DNA of 20,283 bases from Actinomycetes bacterium (GTDB lineage Bacteria; Actinomycetota; Aquicultoria; SURF-47; JAUUWJ01), in the NCBI GenBank assembly GCA_030589175.1, contig JAUUWJ010000002.1:1-20283 (forward strand), read 5' to 3'. Below are positions 1-5,660 of this stretch, one piece after another; positions within the stretch are counted from its first letter, which is position 1, and each line of letters opens with the position of its first letter. A program made the position numbers and the translations under genes. The notes beneath the pieces are model-generated. The model saw nothing but the letters and a program-made list of their open reading frames with translations. It did not search any database and had not been told where the DNA came from.

Positions 1-75
1 TATACATTAATCAAACAATAAACTTTATATATTCATAAAGCACTTAACATAAAGGTTCTAATAATTTTACAAAAG

Positions 76-93
76 TTATCCACATTATCCACA
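76..93 (+). promoter_or_regulatory. Tandem perfect DnaA boxes
   Basis: TTATCCACA occurs twice in direct, abutting copies (76-84 and 85-93), each matching the bacterial DnaA-box consensus exactly. They lie just past the 3' end of tsaD. The preceding 75 bp are strongly AT-rich and could serve as an unwinding region or as a promoter for a gene beyond the window. No third perfect box was seen nearby and dnaA is not in view, so origin, DnaA-titration site and DnaA-regulated promoter all remain possible. Confidence 0.5.
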
Positions 94-107
94 GCCTTGC
101 TAGTCCG

Positions 108-1169
108 TTACTTGATGCTTGCAGTTGTTACTGGTAAACGCAAATTAGGACTTACCGTTTCTTTAAGATTGCTATAATCTTCATTTTTATAGTGGTAACT
201 GGCTGCAAATCCGACCATAACAGCATTATCCGTCGAGAGATTCTTTTCAGGCAAAATAAACTCAATCCCTGCTTTTTTTGCCGTTTTCTCAAAATATTCT
301 CTAAGGTAGGTATTTGAGGCAACGCCTCCTACGACTGCTAAGCTCTTTACTTCGTACTCCTTAGCAGCCTTAAAAGCCTTATAAGCTAGAACTTCAACAA
401 CCGCCTTTTGAAAAGATGCAGCCAGATCCTCCCTTTTATACCCTTCTCCTTTTTCTTTCAGTTTTCTTCCCTTATAGATTAGAGCTGTCTTTAATCCGCT
501 AAAACTGAATCTGTAATCTTTGCTGTCTATCATTGGCCTTGGCAGGTCATACTTATCTTCGTCTCCCTTAATCGAAGCTTTCTCGATTTGAGGACCGCCC
601 GGATATGGATATCCCAAAAATTTAGCAACTTTATCAAATGCTTCACCTGCTGCATCGTCTAATGTCTCACCCAATACCCTATATTTTCCCAAACTTTCAA
701 CATATACGAGCATCGTATGGCCACCCGATACCACCAGACATAAAAAAGGAGTTTTAAGGGTGGGCTTGTTTTTATAAATAGAGAATATATGTGCTTCAAT
801 ATGATTGACTGCTACTATAGGTTTTTCCAAAACTAGAGCAATCTCTTTGGCTGCCGTCATACCTACCATCAAAGCTCCTACTAGTCCCGGCCCTTTGGTG
901 ATAGCTATTACATCTACGTCAGAGAGACTAACTTTTGCTTCTTTTAATGCTTTATCAAGTAGAAAGTTAAGAGCTATTACATGCTTTCTTGAAGCAAGTT
1001 CGGGAACCACGCCTCCATAGCACTCATGCACCTTAACTTGTGATGAGATTTGGCTGCTTAAGACCTCATAGCCTTTAGTAAAAGCAACGGCTGTTTCGTC
1101 ACATGAAGTCTCTATTGCCAAAACTAGAGGTTCGGGGTTCAGGATTCGGGGTTCGGCCCTTTTTATCAC
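108..1169 (-). CDS. tsaD: tRNA N6-adenosine threonylcarbamoyltransferase TsaD
   Basis: TsaD transfers the threonylcarbamoyl group from threonylcarbamoyl-AMP to A37 of ANN-decoding tRNAs, working with TsaB and TsaE in the cytoplasm. The 353-residue product carries the ASKHA-fold signatures: AIETSCDET near residues 18-26, ELASRKH near 57-63, the metal-binding HIEAH (His123 and His127), SGGHT near 148-152, and GGVASN and STDNA towards the C-terminus. The GTG start at 1169 has AAGGT six bases upstream, which supports it. Family members normally start almost directly at the AIETSCDET strand. Here about 12 extra residues (KRAEPRILNPEP) precede it, encoded by a 7-bp repeat array at 1129-1156. The upstream neighbour is a DUF72 gene rather than tsaB, tsaE or rimI. 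The family call is very secure; only the N-terminus is unusual. Confidence 0.97.
   Translation of the reverse strand: MIKRAEPRILNPEPLVLAIETSCDETAVAFTKGYEVLSSQISSQVKVHECYGGVVPELASRKHVIALNFLLDKALKEAKVSLSDVDVIAITKGPGLVGALMVGMTAAKEIALVLEKPIVAVNHIEAHIFSIYKNKPTLKTPFLCLVVSGGHTMLVYVESLGKYRVLGETLDDAAGEAFDKVAKFLGYPYPGGPQIEKASIKGDEDKYDLPRPMIDSKDYRFSFSGLKTALIYKGRKLKEKGEGYKREDLAASFQKAVVEVLAYKAFKAAKEYEVKSLAVVGGVASNTYLREYFEKTAKKAGIEFILPEKNLSTDNAVMVGFAASYHYKNEDYSNLKETVSPNLRLPVTTASIK
1129..1156 (+). repeat. Heptamer array inside tsaD 5' end
   Basis: Four consecutive 7-bp units (starts 1129, 1136, 1143, 1150) fit the consensus G[G/A]TTC[G/A]G. Units 1 and 4 are identical, and units 2 and 3 each differ by one base. 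The array lies wholly within the tsaD reading frame between the GTG start and the first conserved strand. On the coding strand it reads as proline/glutamate/arginine-rich residues without a stop. Confidence 0.85.
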
Positions 1170-1243
1170 ATCAATACCTTGCTAAAAAATAACATTTGGC
1201 GACAATTATAAACTATGAATATATCAAGAACAAAAAGCAACTT

Positions 1244-1969
1244 TTAAATCTCTTTGGCGATTAACTCTTTTAATTGCAAAGCATTCTTTGGCGCGTAAGC
1301 TTTGTAATCGTTATTAAAGTAAGCAAAAACATCTTTTTCCTGTGAAGCCCACCCAATCATTTTCTCGGCCCAAGCTTCAAGTTGTTTATCATTGTAGTTT
1401 GTACCGTAAAGCCGGCCCGGTCCGTGAAAACGTATGTATACCAAATCAGAAGTTATAGCCTCATCTTTGGGAAAATCTGGGCTATCGCTTATCACAAAAG
1501 CAATTTTATTTTCTTTTAGGATTGTATATACATCATCATCAAGCCATGATTCATGTCTGAATTCAAAAGCATATCGATATTTTCTCGGCAAACCTTCAAG
1601 AAATATCTCTAAAACAGCAATATCTTTATGGTAATTAGCCGGGAGTTGAAATAAAATCGGTCCGACATTGTTCTCCAAACCTTCTAAGGTTTGTGTAAAT
1701 TTAGCAAGTGCGTCTTCATAATTTTTCAGCCTAATCACATGGGTTATATAGCGGCTGCCTTTTACGGAAAACAAGAAATTTTCGTTAACACTATTATGCC
1801 ATTTTTCGTAAGTCTTTCTCGGCACTAAACGATAGAAGCTGACGTTTAGTTCGACAGTATCGAATTTTCTCTGATAATAGTCGAAAGCGTTCTTTTTAGG
1901 TATATCTTCCGGATAGAATCTTGAAAACCAGTGCTTGTAACTCCATCCCGAAGTTCCGATCCTTATCAT
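1244..1969 (-). CDS. DUF72 / YecE-family protein
   Basis: This belongs to the DUF72 (YecE) family of TIM-barrel-like proteins, whose biochemical role is not established. Family features visible are IRIGTSGWSYKHW at the N-terminus, RFYPE near 20, the strand FDTVELNVSFYR, FSVKGSRYITH, GPILFQLP, YAFEFRHESW, YIRFHGPG, and a C-terminal VFAYFNNDYKAYAP segment. These match the usual order and the usual length of roughly 240 residues. The reading frame is open to a GTG at 1978. I chose the ATG at 1969 because family members start with M-I-R-I-G, and GAGG lies just upstream, although its spacing is short. It has the same orientation as tsaD, 74 bp downstream. No regulatory signal is clear. Confidence 0.9.
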   Translation of the reverse strand: MIRIGTSGWSYKHWFSRFYPEDIPKKNAFDYYQRKFDTVELNVSFYRLVPRKTYEKWHNSVNENFLFSVKGSRYITHVIRLKNYEDALAKFTQTLEGLENNVGPILFQLPANYHKDIAVLEIFLEGLPRKYRYAFEFRHESWLDDDVYTILKENKIAFVISDSPDFPKDEAITSDLVYIRFHGPGRLYGTNYNDKQLEAWAEKMIGWASQEKDVFAYFNNDYKAYAPKNALQLKELIAKEI

Positions 1970-1991
1970 AAACCTCACTTCGTTCGGTTGC

Positions 1992-2019
1992 CTATAGCAT
2001 ATAGCTGATAGCCTATTGT
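1992..2019 (+). repeat. Heptamer array (xTATAGC type)
   Basis: Four 7-bp units start at 1992, 1999, 2006 and 2013 (CTATAGC, ATATAGC, then two more diverged units). The array sits in the gap upstream of the DUF72 gene. It is non-coding and shares only the 7-bp period with the other arrays. Confidence 0.6.
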
Positions 2020-2062
2020 TAAAATATTTTACCCATCACAACTTTACATATATACAAAAATC

Positions 2063-2122
2063 CTAAACACTAAATCCTAAATGCTAAACAATACCTAAAT
2101 CCAAAACTCCAAACACTAAACA
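2063..2122 (+). repeat. Long degenerate heptamer array (CTAAACA type)
   Basis: Four units at 2063-2090 follow CTAAA[C/T][A/C/G]. A 4-bp interruption follows, then four more units at 2095-2122 that end again with CTAAACA. At about 60 bp this is the longest of the arrays. It lies inside the roughly 360-bp gene-free stretch 1970-2329, which otherwise contains only further repeats. Confidence 0.75.
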
Positions 2123-2149
2123 CATAACAGTTTAAAACATTTATCCATT

Positions 2150-2195
2150 AGAATTTTGAATTTGTTTAAAATTTCGATATTAGAATTTAGTATTT
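2150..2195 (+). repeat. AT-only heptamer-phased repeat (AGAATTT type)
   Basis: AGAATTT followed by TGAATTT occurs at 2150-2163, and a similar pair, AGAATTT then AGTATTT, at 2182-2195. The intervening bases are T/A-rich. The period is 7 within each pair. Low sequence complexity makes this the weakest of the array calls. Confidence 0.45.
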
Positions 2196-2209
2196 AAATT
2201 ACATCATGA

Positions 2210-2237
2210 GCCATCCGCTATCTGCCATCTGCTCCAT
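2210..2237 (+). repeat. Heptamer array (GCYATCT type)
   Basis: Units start at 2210, 2217, 2224 and 2231 (for example GCTATCT and GCCATCT). The first three fit GC[C/T]ATC[C/T] and the fourth has drifted. Related units recur at 2297-2331, so two arrays of similar words flank the 2241-2274 element. Confidence 0.7.
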
Positions 2238-2240
2238 TAG

Positions 2241-2274
2241 ATCCTTCGTCGGCTAACGCCTCCTCAAGGATGAC
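2241..2274 (+). repeat. Short interspersed repeat with terminal inverted ends
   Basis: A 31-bp core (2241-2271) begins ATCCTT and ends AAGGAT, a 6-bp inverted repeat, with a GC-rich centre (GGCTAACGCC at 2251-2260), and is followed by GACA. It is clearly more GC-rich than its surroundings. It resembles the 'AAGGAT-GACA' type of interspersed intergenic repeat I recall from several bacterial genomes. That recollection was not checked here. Confidence 0.5.
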
Positions 2275-2296
2275 AACCTTTGTTCTTTTCTTATTT

Positions 2297-2331
2297 GCCA
2301 TATGCTATCAGCAATCTGCTATATGCTCATC
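2297..2331 (+). repeat. Heptamer array touching the stop codon of the hypothetical gene
   Basis: Five units start at 2297, 2304, 2311, 2318 and 2325, all beginning GC and mostly GC[T/C/A]AT. The array ends on the stop codon (2330-2332) of the minus-strand hypothetical gene, so it forms that gene's immediate 3' flank. Confidence 0.7.
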
Positions 2332-2758
2332 AATTAATCTGGGCATTATTAATGCATATCGCCGCCAAACTCTCTAATAAACGAGCAACCGCTTTTACTT
2401 TCGTGCTTTTGAGCTCATCCTCCTCTACGTGTGGTTCCTGAAACCCATATAAATGATCGGATAGATCGTATAGATAAGCTCCTAATAAATCGTAATGAAA
2501 ACGATCAAAAGTCTGGAAGTCAATTTCCAAGATATGCCCGATCAAATCTACTCGTTTTGTAACATGCGGTTTAATCATTTTTATTTCATCAAGGGCAAAC
2601 TTTATTAAATCAAATATTTTAGGATCATCCATTGGATAACCCGGCTCCTTTTCTAAATTTTCTATTAGTCGGACATAATCTTTAGACCATGGTTTTTTCG
2701 TTTTCATTAAAGCCCAAATCCGCTCATAAATTTGGTAATTCGTTTGCTTTTTTTCCAT
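2330..2758 (-). CDS. Hypothetical small helical protein
   Basis: I do not recognise this 142-residue protein. It looks soluble and mostly alpha-helical, with many Lys, Asp, Glu, Leu and Ile residues. There is no signal peptide, hydrophobic segment or cysteine cluster; the single cysteine (ICINN) is near the end. An aromatic, acidic centre (FDRFHYDLLGAYLYDLSDHLYGF, around residues 83-105) is the most distinctive part. The ATG at 2758 follows AAAGGGGT by about ten bases, a credible ribosome-binding site. Coding reality is supported by the site, the absence of a competing frame and the protein-like composition. It stands alone, flanked by 7-bp repeat arrays on both sides, and the downstream array touches its stop codon. 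No function is proposed. Confidence 0.75.
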   Translation of the reverse strand: MEKKQTNYQIYERIWALMKTKKPWSKDYVRLIENLEKEPGYPMDDPKIFDLIKFALDEIKMIKPHVTKRVDLIGHILEIDFQTFDRFHYDLLGAYLYDLSDHLYGFQEPHVEEDELKSTKVKAVARLLESLAAICINNAQIN

Positions 2759-2783
2759 GCTATTAAATACCCCTTTCTGGATA

Positions 2784-2811
2784 TTAGATGTTAGACGTTG
2801 GATTTCAGACT
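2784..2811 (+). repeat. Heptamer array (TTAGATG type)
   Basis: Units start at 2784, 2791, 2798 and 2805. TTAGATG and TTAGACG are near-identical and the next two have diverged. The array lies between the divergent hypothetical gene and rpmG, just upstream of the probable rpmG promoter region. Confidence 0.65.
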
Positions 2812-2856
2812 TTTTGTGATAAACTACATTGTGATTTTCATTAGGAGGTTTGTTTA

Positions 2857-3009
2857 ATGGTTCAGACTAAAGCTACTTTTCAATGCACAGAGTGCAAAAG
2901 AAGAAATTATACTTCAACAAAAAATAAAACAAATGTGCCCGATAGGCTCGAGCTAAAAAAATATTGCAAATGGTGCGGCAAACACACTGTACATAAGGAA
3001 ATAAAATAA
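2857..3009 (+). CDS. rpmG: 50S ribosomal protein L33 (bL33), zinc-ribbon type
   Basis: This 50-residue protein is L33 of the large ribosomal subunit. Two CxxC pairs (Cys10/Cys13 in CTEC and Cys37/Cys40 in CKWC) form the zinc-ribbon version of the family. The internal block [10 protein letters not shown], then [10 protein letters not shown], then KHTVHKE are all family hallmarks, and the length is typical. The ATG at 2857 is preceded by a strong AGGAGG six bases upstream, so the start is secure. In many bacteria rpmG is followed by secE and nusG; here it stands alone and is followed by repeats and the thiamine promoter. Keeping four cysteines indicates the zinc-dependent C+ form, which in other species is the one replaced under zinc limitation by a cysteine-free paralogue. 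Confidence 0.97.
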   Translation: MVQTKATFQCTECKRRNYTSTKNKTNVPDRLELKKYCKWCGKHTVHKEIK

Positions 3010-3013
3010 AACC

Positions 3014-3034
3014 GTTATTCGTTGTTGGTAAACC
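3014..3034 (+). repeat. Short heptamer array (GTTATTC type)
   Basis: Three 7-bp units start at 3014 (GTTATTC), 3021 (GTTGTTG) and 3028 in the rpmG 3' flank. The words resemble the reverse complement of the AACCAAT array at 3114-3148, so the two are in inverted orientation about 80 bp apart. A small TTGG/CCAA hairpin followed by T-rich sequence lies at the end of this stretch. It could be a weak terminator, but the stem is only 4 bp. Confidence 0.4.
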
Positions 3035-3113
3035 AAGAGAGTTTTTGTTTAATCGTGTTCTTTAATATAAAATCTATCCCCTTATTTTAATCAATATCTA
3101 ACCAGTTTTATTT

Positions 3114-3148
3114 CTCTAACAACCAATAACCAATAACCAATAACTGCT
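3114..3148 (+). repeat. Heptamer array (AACCAAT type)
   Basis: Three perfect AACCAAT units (3121-3141) are flanked by diverged units CTCTAAC (3114) and AACTGCT (3142). This is the best-conserved array in the window. It ends 3 bp before the -35 element of the thiamine promoter. Confidence 0.85.
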
Positions 3149-3151
3149 TTC

Positions 3152-3179
3152 TTTACATTCCGCTTGAAAGAGCTATAAT
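3152..3179 (+). promoter_or_regulatory. Sigma-70-type promoter of the thiamine operon
   Basis: The -35 hexamer TTTACA (3152-3157) and a perfect -10 TATAAT (3174-3179) are 16 bp apart. The predicted transcription start is near 3186, about ten bases before the riboswitch P1 stem. That placement makes this the obvious promoter for the riboswitch-controlled operon. Confidence 0.75.
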
Positions 3180-3194
3180 CAAGCTACAACCGAA

Positions 3195-3281
3195 TACTAC
3201 GGGGGAGCTAGTAGCTGAGAGTCCTTTTTGAAAGAAGGAGACCCTTATACCTGATCTGGATAATGCCAGCGTAGGAAAAAG
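3195..3281 (+). promoter_or_regulatory. TPP riboswitch (THI element)
   Basis: The thi-box landmarks are present in order: GGGG-AGC at 3202-3208, CTGAGA (3215-3220), ACCCTT (3241-3246), then ACCTGAT, CTGGATAATGCCAGC and CGTAGG from 3249 to 3275. The closing P1 stem is CTACG (3197-3201) with CGTAG (3270-3274). The aptamer is followed by an intrinsic terminator at 3289-3311 and then thi4. GTAGCT (3211-3216) and GGAG (3204-3207) in the aptamer are complementary to AGCTAC and CTCC (3289-3298) in the terminator. An antiterminator can therefore form when TPP is absent. TPP binding should lock the aptamer and free the terminator, switching the operon off. The aptamer is certain; the switching mechanism is inferred from base pairing. 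Confidence 0.97.
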
Positions 3282-3288
3282 TAAAGAT

Positions 3289-3311
3289 AGCTACCTCCGG
3301 GTAGCTTTTTT
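3289..3311 (+). terminator. Riboswitch-controlled intrinsic terminator
   Basis: AGCTACC (3289-3295) pairs with GGTAGCT (3300-3306) around a TCCG tetraloop, and the T-run extends from 3306 to 3311. It lies between the aptamer and the thi4 ribosome-binding site. Confidence 0.9.
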
Positions 3312-3345
3312 GTTAACTAATTATTTCAAAAACTAAGGAGGCAAC

Positions 3346-4182
3346 ATGTCAGACAATGGAAATGGGAATGGAAGTAAGAACCGGGCGCCAATTTTTTCTG
3401 CTGTAAGAGAGGCTGATATAACGCGTTGCATAACAGAAGAATTTCTAAAAGACTTAACAGCTCACACTCAAACCGAGGTAGCAATTGTTGGTGCTGGTCC
3501 AAGCGGCCTTATGGCAGCCAAAGAATTAGCCGCTAAAGGAATTAAAACTTTAATTGTAGAGAGTAACAATTACCTTGGCGGTGGGTTTTGGATAGGCGGC
3601 TATTTAATGAACAAAGTAACTTTTAGAAAACCGGCCGAAGAAGTTTTAGATGAGTTAAACATTCCGTATGTTGAATCAAAAGATAATTTATTTGTAGCTG
3701 ACGGACCTCATGCATGTTCAAAATTGATTGCTTCGGCGTGCGAAGCGGGTGCTAAAGTTCTAAATGCAACAAAATTTGAAGACGTAATAATAAAAAATGA
3801 CAGAGTTTGTGGAATAGTCGTAAATTGGAATGCTGTTTCTGCTTTGCCGAGAGCAATTACTTGCGTAGACCCTATCGCTTTGGAAGCTAAAGTCGTAATT
3901 GACGCGACAGGTCACGACGCATGGGTAGCAAAATCTTTAGAAGACCGAAAAATTCTTAAGCTTTCAGGTTGCGGAGCAATGTGGGTCGAAAAATCCGAAG
4001 ACGAGGTGGTACTCAAGACAGGACAAATATATCCGGGGCTTATTGCTACAGGTATGGCAACATCTACCGTTCACGGTATTCCAAGAATGGGACCGACGTT
4101 TGGCGCAATGTTGTTATCGGGCAAAAAAGCTGCCGAGATTACCTTGCAAAAATTAAAAACTAAAGACCTTATAGCTACGTAG
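3346..4182 (+). CDS. thi4: Thi4-family thiamine thiazole synthase
   Basis: Thi4 makes adenosine diphospho-5-(2-hydroxyethyl)-4-methylthiazole-2-carboxylate from NAD and glycine, with sulfur from either its own cysteine or free sulfide. The 278-residue product has the FAD/NAD-type dinucleotide fold: VAIVGAGPSGLMAAKELA near 45-62, VESNNYLGGGFWIGG near 71-85, then VDPIALEAKVVIDATGHDA (174-192) and GIPRMGPTFGAMLLSGKKAAE near the C-terminus. The residue before VDP is Cys173. It aligns with the sulfur-donor cysteine of yeast and plant Thi4 (CMDP), whereas methanogen sulfide-dependent enzymes have histidine there (HVDP). The ATG at 3346 follows AAGGAGG at good spacing. It is the first gene of the riboswitch operon. 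No thiF, thiS, thiG, thiH or thiO is present, so this enzyme is the likely thiazole source. The GN-rich first ten residues are probably a disordered tail. Confidence 0.95.
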   Translation: MSDNGNGNGSKNRAPIFSAVREADITRCITEEFLKDLTAHTQTEVAIVGAGPSGLMAAKELAAKGIKTLIVESNNYLGGGFWIGGYLMNKVTFRKPAEEVLDELNIPYVESKDNLFVADGPHACSKLIASACEAGAKVLNATKFEDVIIKNDRVCGIVVNWNAVSALPRAITCVDPIALEAKVVIDATGHDAWVAKSLEDRKILKLSGCGAMWVEKSEDEVVLKTGQIYPGLIATGMATSTVHGIPRMGPTFGAMLLSGKKAAEITLQKLKTKDLIAT

Positions 4183-4228
4183 TTAAGAATTCATCTTGCT
4201 AAATCAGCTTTAATTTTTAAGGAGAGAT

Positions 4229-5050
4229 ATGAAAGATATTGCCAATCAAGCTAAGCAAGATTTCATAAAATTAAAAGAAAGTAAGCCTTTAATTCACCAC
4301 ATTACAAACTTCGTTGTTATGAACGAAACAGCCAACATAACGCTTGCAGCAGGTGCCTTGCCCGTAATGGCTCACGCAAAAGAAGAGGTTGAAGAAATGG
4401 TTACTATGGCCCGCGCGCTAGTTCTTAACATTGGAACTCTTTGGCCGGAACTAATTGATAATATGATTTTAGCCGGCAAAAAAGCTAATGAGCTATCAAT
4501 ACCGATTGTTTTAGACCCTGTAGGTGCAGGCGCTACAAAATTAAGAACACAGAGCGCTAAAGATATTCTAGAAGAAGTTAAAATTGACATAGTCCGCGGA
4601 AACGCTGCTGAAATTTCAATCTTGGCCGGCCTTGAAGCCGAAATCAAAGGCGTCGAATCAATTGCCCAGAGTAATGAACCGGAAAAGATAGCAAAAGAGT
4701 TTGCCGCTATAAGCAACTCGGTTGCTTGTGTAACCGGAGAAAACGATTTTGTAAGTGACGGTAACGAAACCATTAAGATCAGTAACGGACACCTTGCTCT
4801 ATCATCTATTACCGGTACCGGCTGCATGGCGACAACAATAGCCGCTTGTTTTGCTGCTATTCAGAAAAACACACTACAAGCAGCCGCCGGAGGTTTGATA
4901 TATTTTGGAATAGCCGGCGAAAAAGCGGCATCCGTATCAGATAAACCGGGCACTTTTCATACTGCGCTCTATGATGCCGTAGCGACTATTCAAGCTGATG
5001 AAATATCAAGCAGAGCCAAGGCTGAAATTTTAACCAAGAATCTTGCATAA
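4229..5050 (+). CDS. thiM: Hydroxyethylthiazole kinase ThiM
   Basis: ThiM phosphorylates 5-(2-hydroxyethyl)-4-methylthiazole for thiamine salvage. It is a ribokinase-like fold enzyme of 273 residues, the usual length. Visible motifs are PLIHHITNFVVMNETAN (20-36), LNIGTLW (67-72), IVLDPVGAGATKLR (93-106), VRGNAAEI (122-129) and the anion-hole and catalytic segment SSITGTGCMATT (192-203). Cys199 is in the position of the family's conserved cysteine. AAGGAGAG lies six bases before the ATG. The gene is 46 nt after thi4, and its last codons overlap thiE by 8 nt, which indicates translational coupling. It gives the operon a salvage branch beside the de novo thiazole route. Confidence 0.96.
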   Translation: MKDIANQAKQDFIKLKESKPLIHHITNFVVMNETANITLAAGALPVMAHAKEEVEEMVTMARALVLNIGTLWPELIDNMILAGKKANELSIPIVLDPVGAGATKLRTQSAKDILEEVKIDIVRGNAAEISILAGLEAEIKGVESIAQSNEPEKIAKEFAAISNSVACVTGENDFVSDGNETIKISNGHLALSSITGTGCMATTIAACFAAIQKNTLQAAAGGLIYFGIAGEKAASVSDKPGTFHTALYDAVATIQADEISSRAKAEILTKNLA

Positions 5051-5660
5051 GCTTAAAGGCGTCTACGTAATAACAATTGAAAATAAAAAACTTAAACGTT
5101 CTCATATTAATGTTTGCCAAGCAGCTCTTAAAGGCGGTGCAACTACTATTCAATACCGCGAGAAAAAAAAGGCTTTTTATAAAATGCTTGAAGAGGCCAG
5201 AAAAATAAAAGAATTATGCCAAAAAAATAATGCTACATTTATCATTAACGATTCAATCGAGCTTGCAAAAATAATCAATTCAGACGGTTTGCATTTGGGG
5301 CAAGACGACGAAGATTTCAAAAAAGCTCGCAGAATACTTCCTGGCAAACTAATCGGCCTTTCTGCAACAACATTAAGAGAAGCAATAAACGCCGAAGCAG
5401 TAGGTGCCGACTATATAGGCGCAGGCCCTGTATTTGCTACTCCCAGCAAAGAAGATGCTGCTCCTCCCTTTGGCTTGGAAACACTTGCTAAAATAAAAGA
5501 GCATGTTTCTATTCCAGTAGTCGCTATCGGCGGCATAAACCAGGAAAATGCAAAGAGCGTAAGAGATGCCGGAACTGATGCAATTGCAGTGATATCGGCA
5601 GTCTCCGGTCAAAAAGACATGACAGAGGCTACTGAAAAACTGGTGAGGATAATTAACTAA
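5043..5660 (+). CDS. thiE: Thiamine-phosphate synthase ThiE
   Basis: ThiE condenses HMP diphosphate with thiazole phosphate to give thiamine monophosphate. The 205-residue TIM barrel shows the family blocks: GATTIQYREKKK (33-43), the HMP-PP and Mg site FIINDSIELA (67-76), DGLHLGQDD (81-89), SATT (107-110), DYIGAGPVFATPSKEDAAPPFGLE (123-146), PVVAIGGIN (158-166) and AVISAVSG (182-189). The best start is a TTG at 5043, overlapping thiM by 8 nt. No strong ribosome-binding site or in-frame ATG is nearby, so it probably relies on ribosomes finishing thiM. It is directly followed by thiC with no gap (TAA then ATG). Confidence 0.95.
   Translation: MHKLKGVYVITIENKKLKRSHINVCQAALKGGATTIQYREKKKAFYKMLEEARKIKELCQKNNATFIINDSIELAKIINSDGLHLGQDDEDFKKARRILPGKLIGLSATTLREAINAEAVGADYIGAGPVFATPSKEDAAPPFGLETLAKIKEHVSIPVVAIGGINQENAKSVRDAGTDAIAVISAVSGQKDMTEATEKLVRIIN

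Noticed and set aside
3022..3052. Possible rpmG terminator (TTGG/CCAA hairpin followed by T-rich sequence)
   Set aside because: The stem is only 4 bp and the T-run is interrupted; too weak to list as a terminator.
4372..4827. 151-residue minus-strand frame opposite thiM
   Set aside because: It is a shadow of the thiM coding frame, with serine/isoleucine/alanine-biased composition and no ribosome-binding site.
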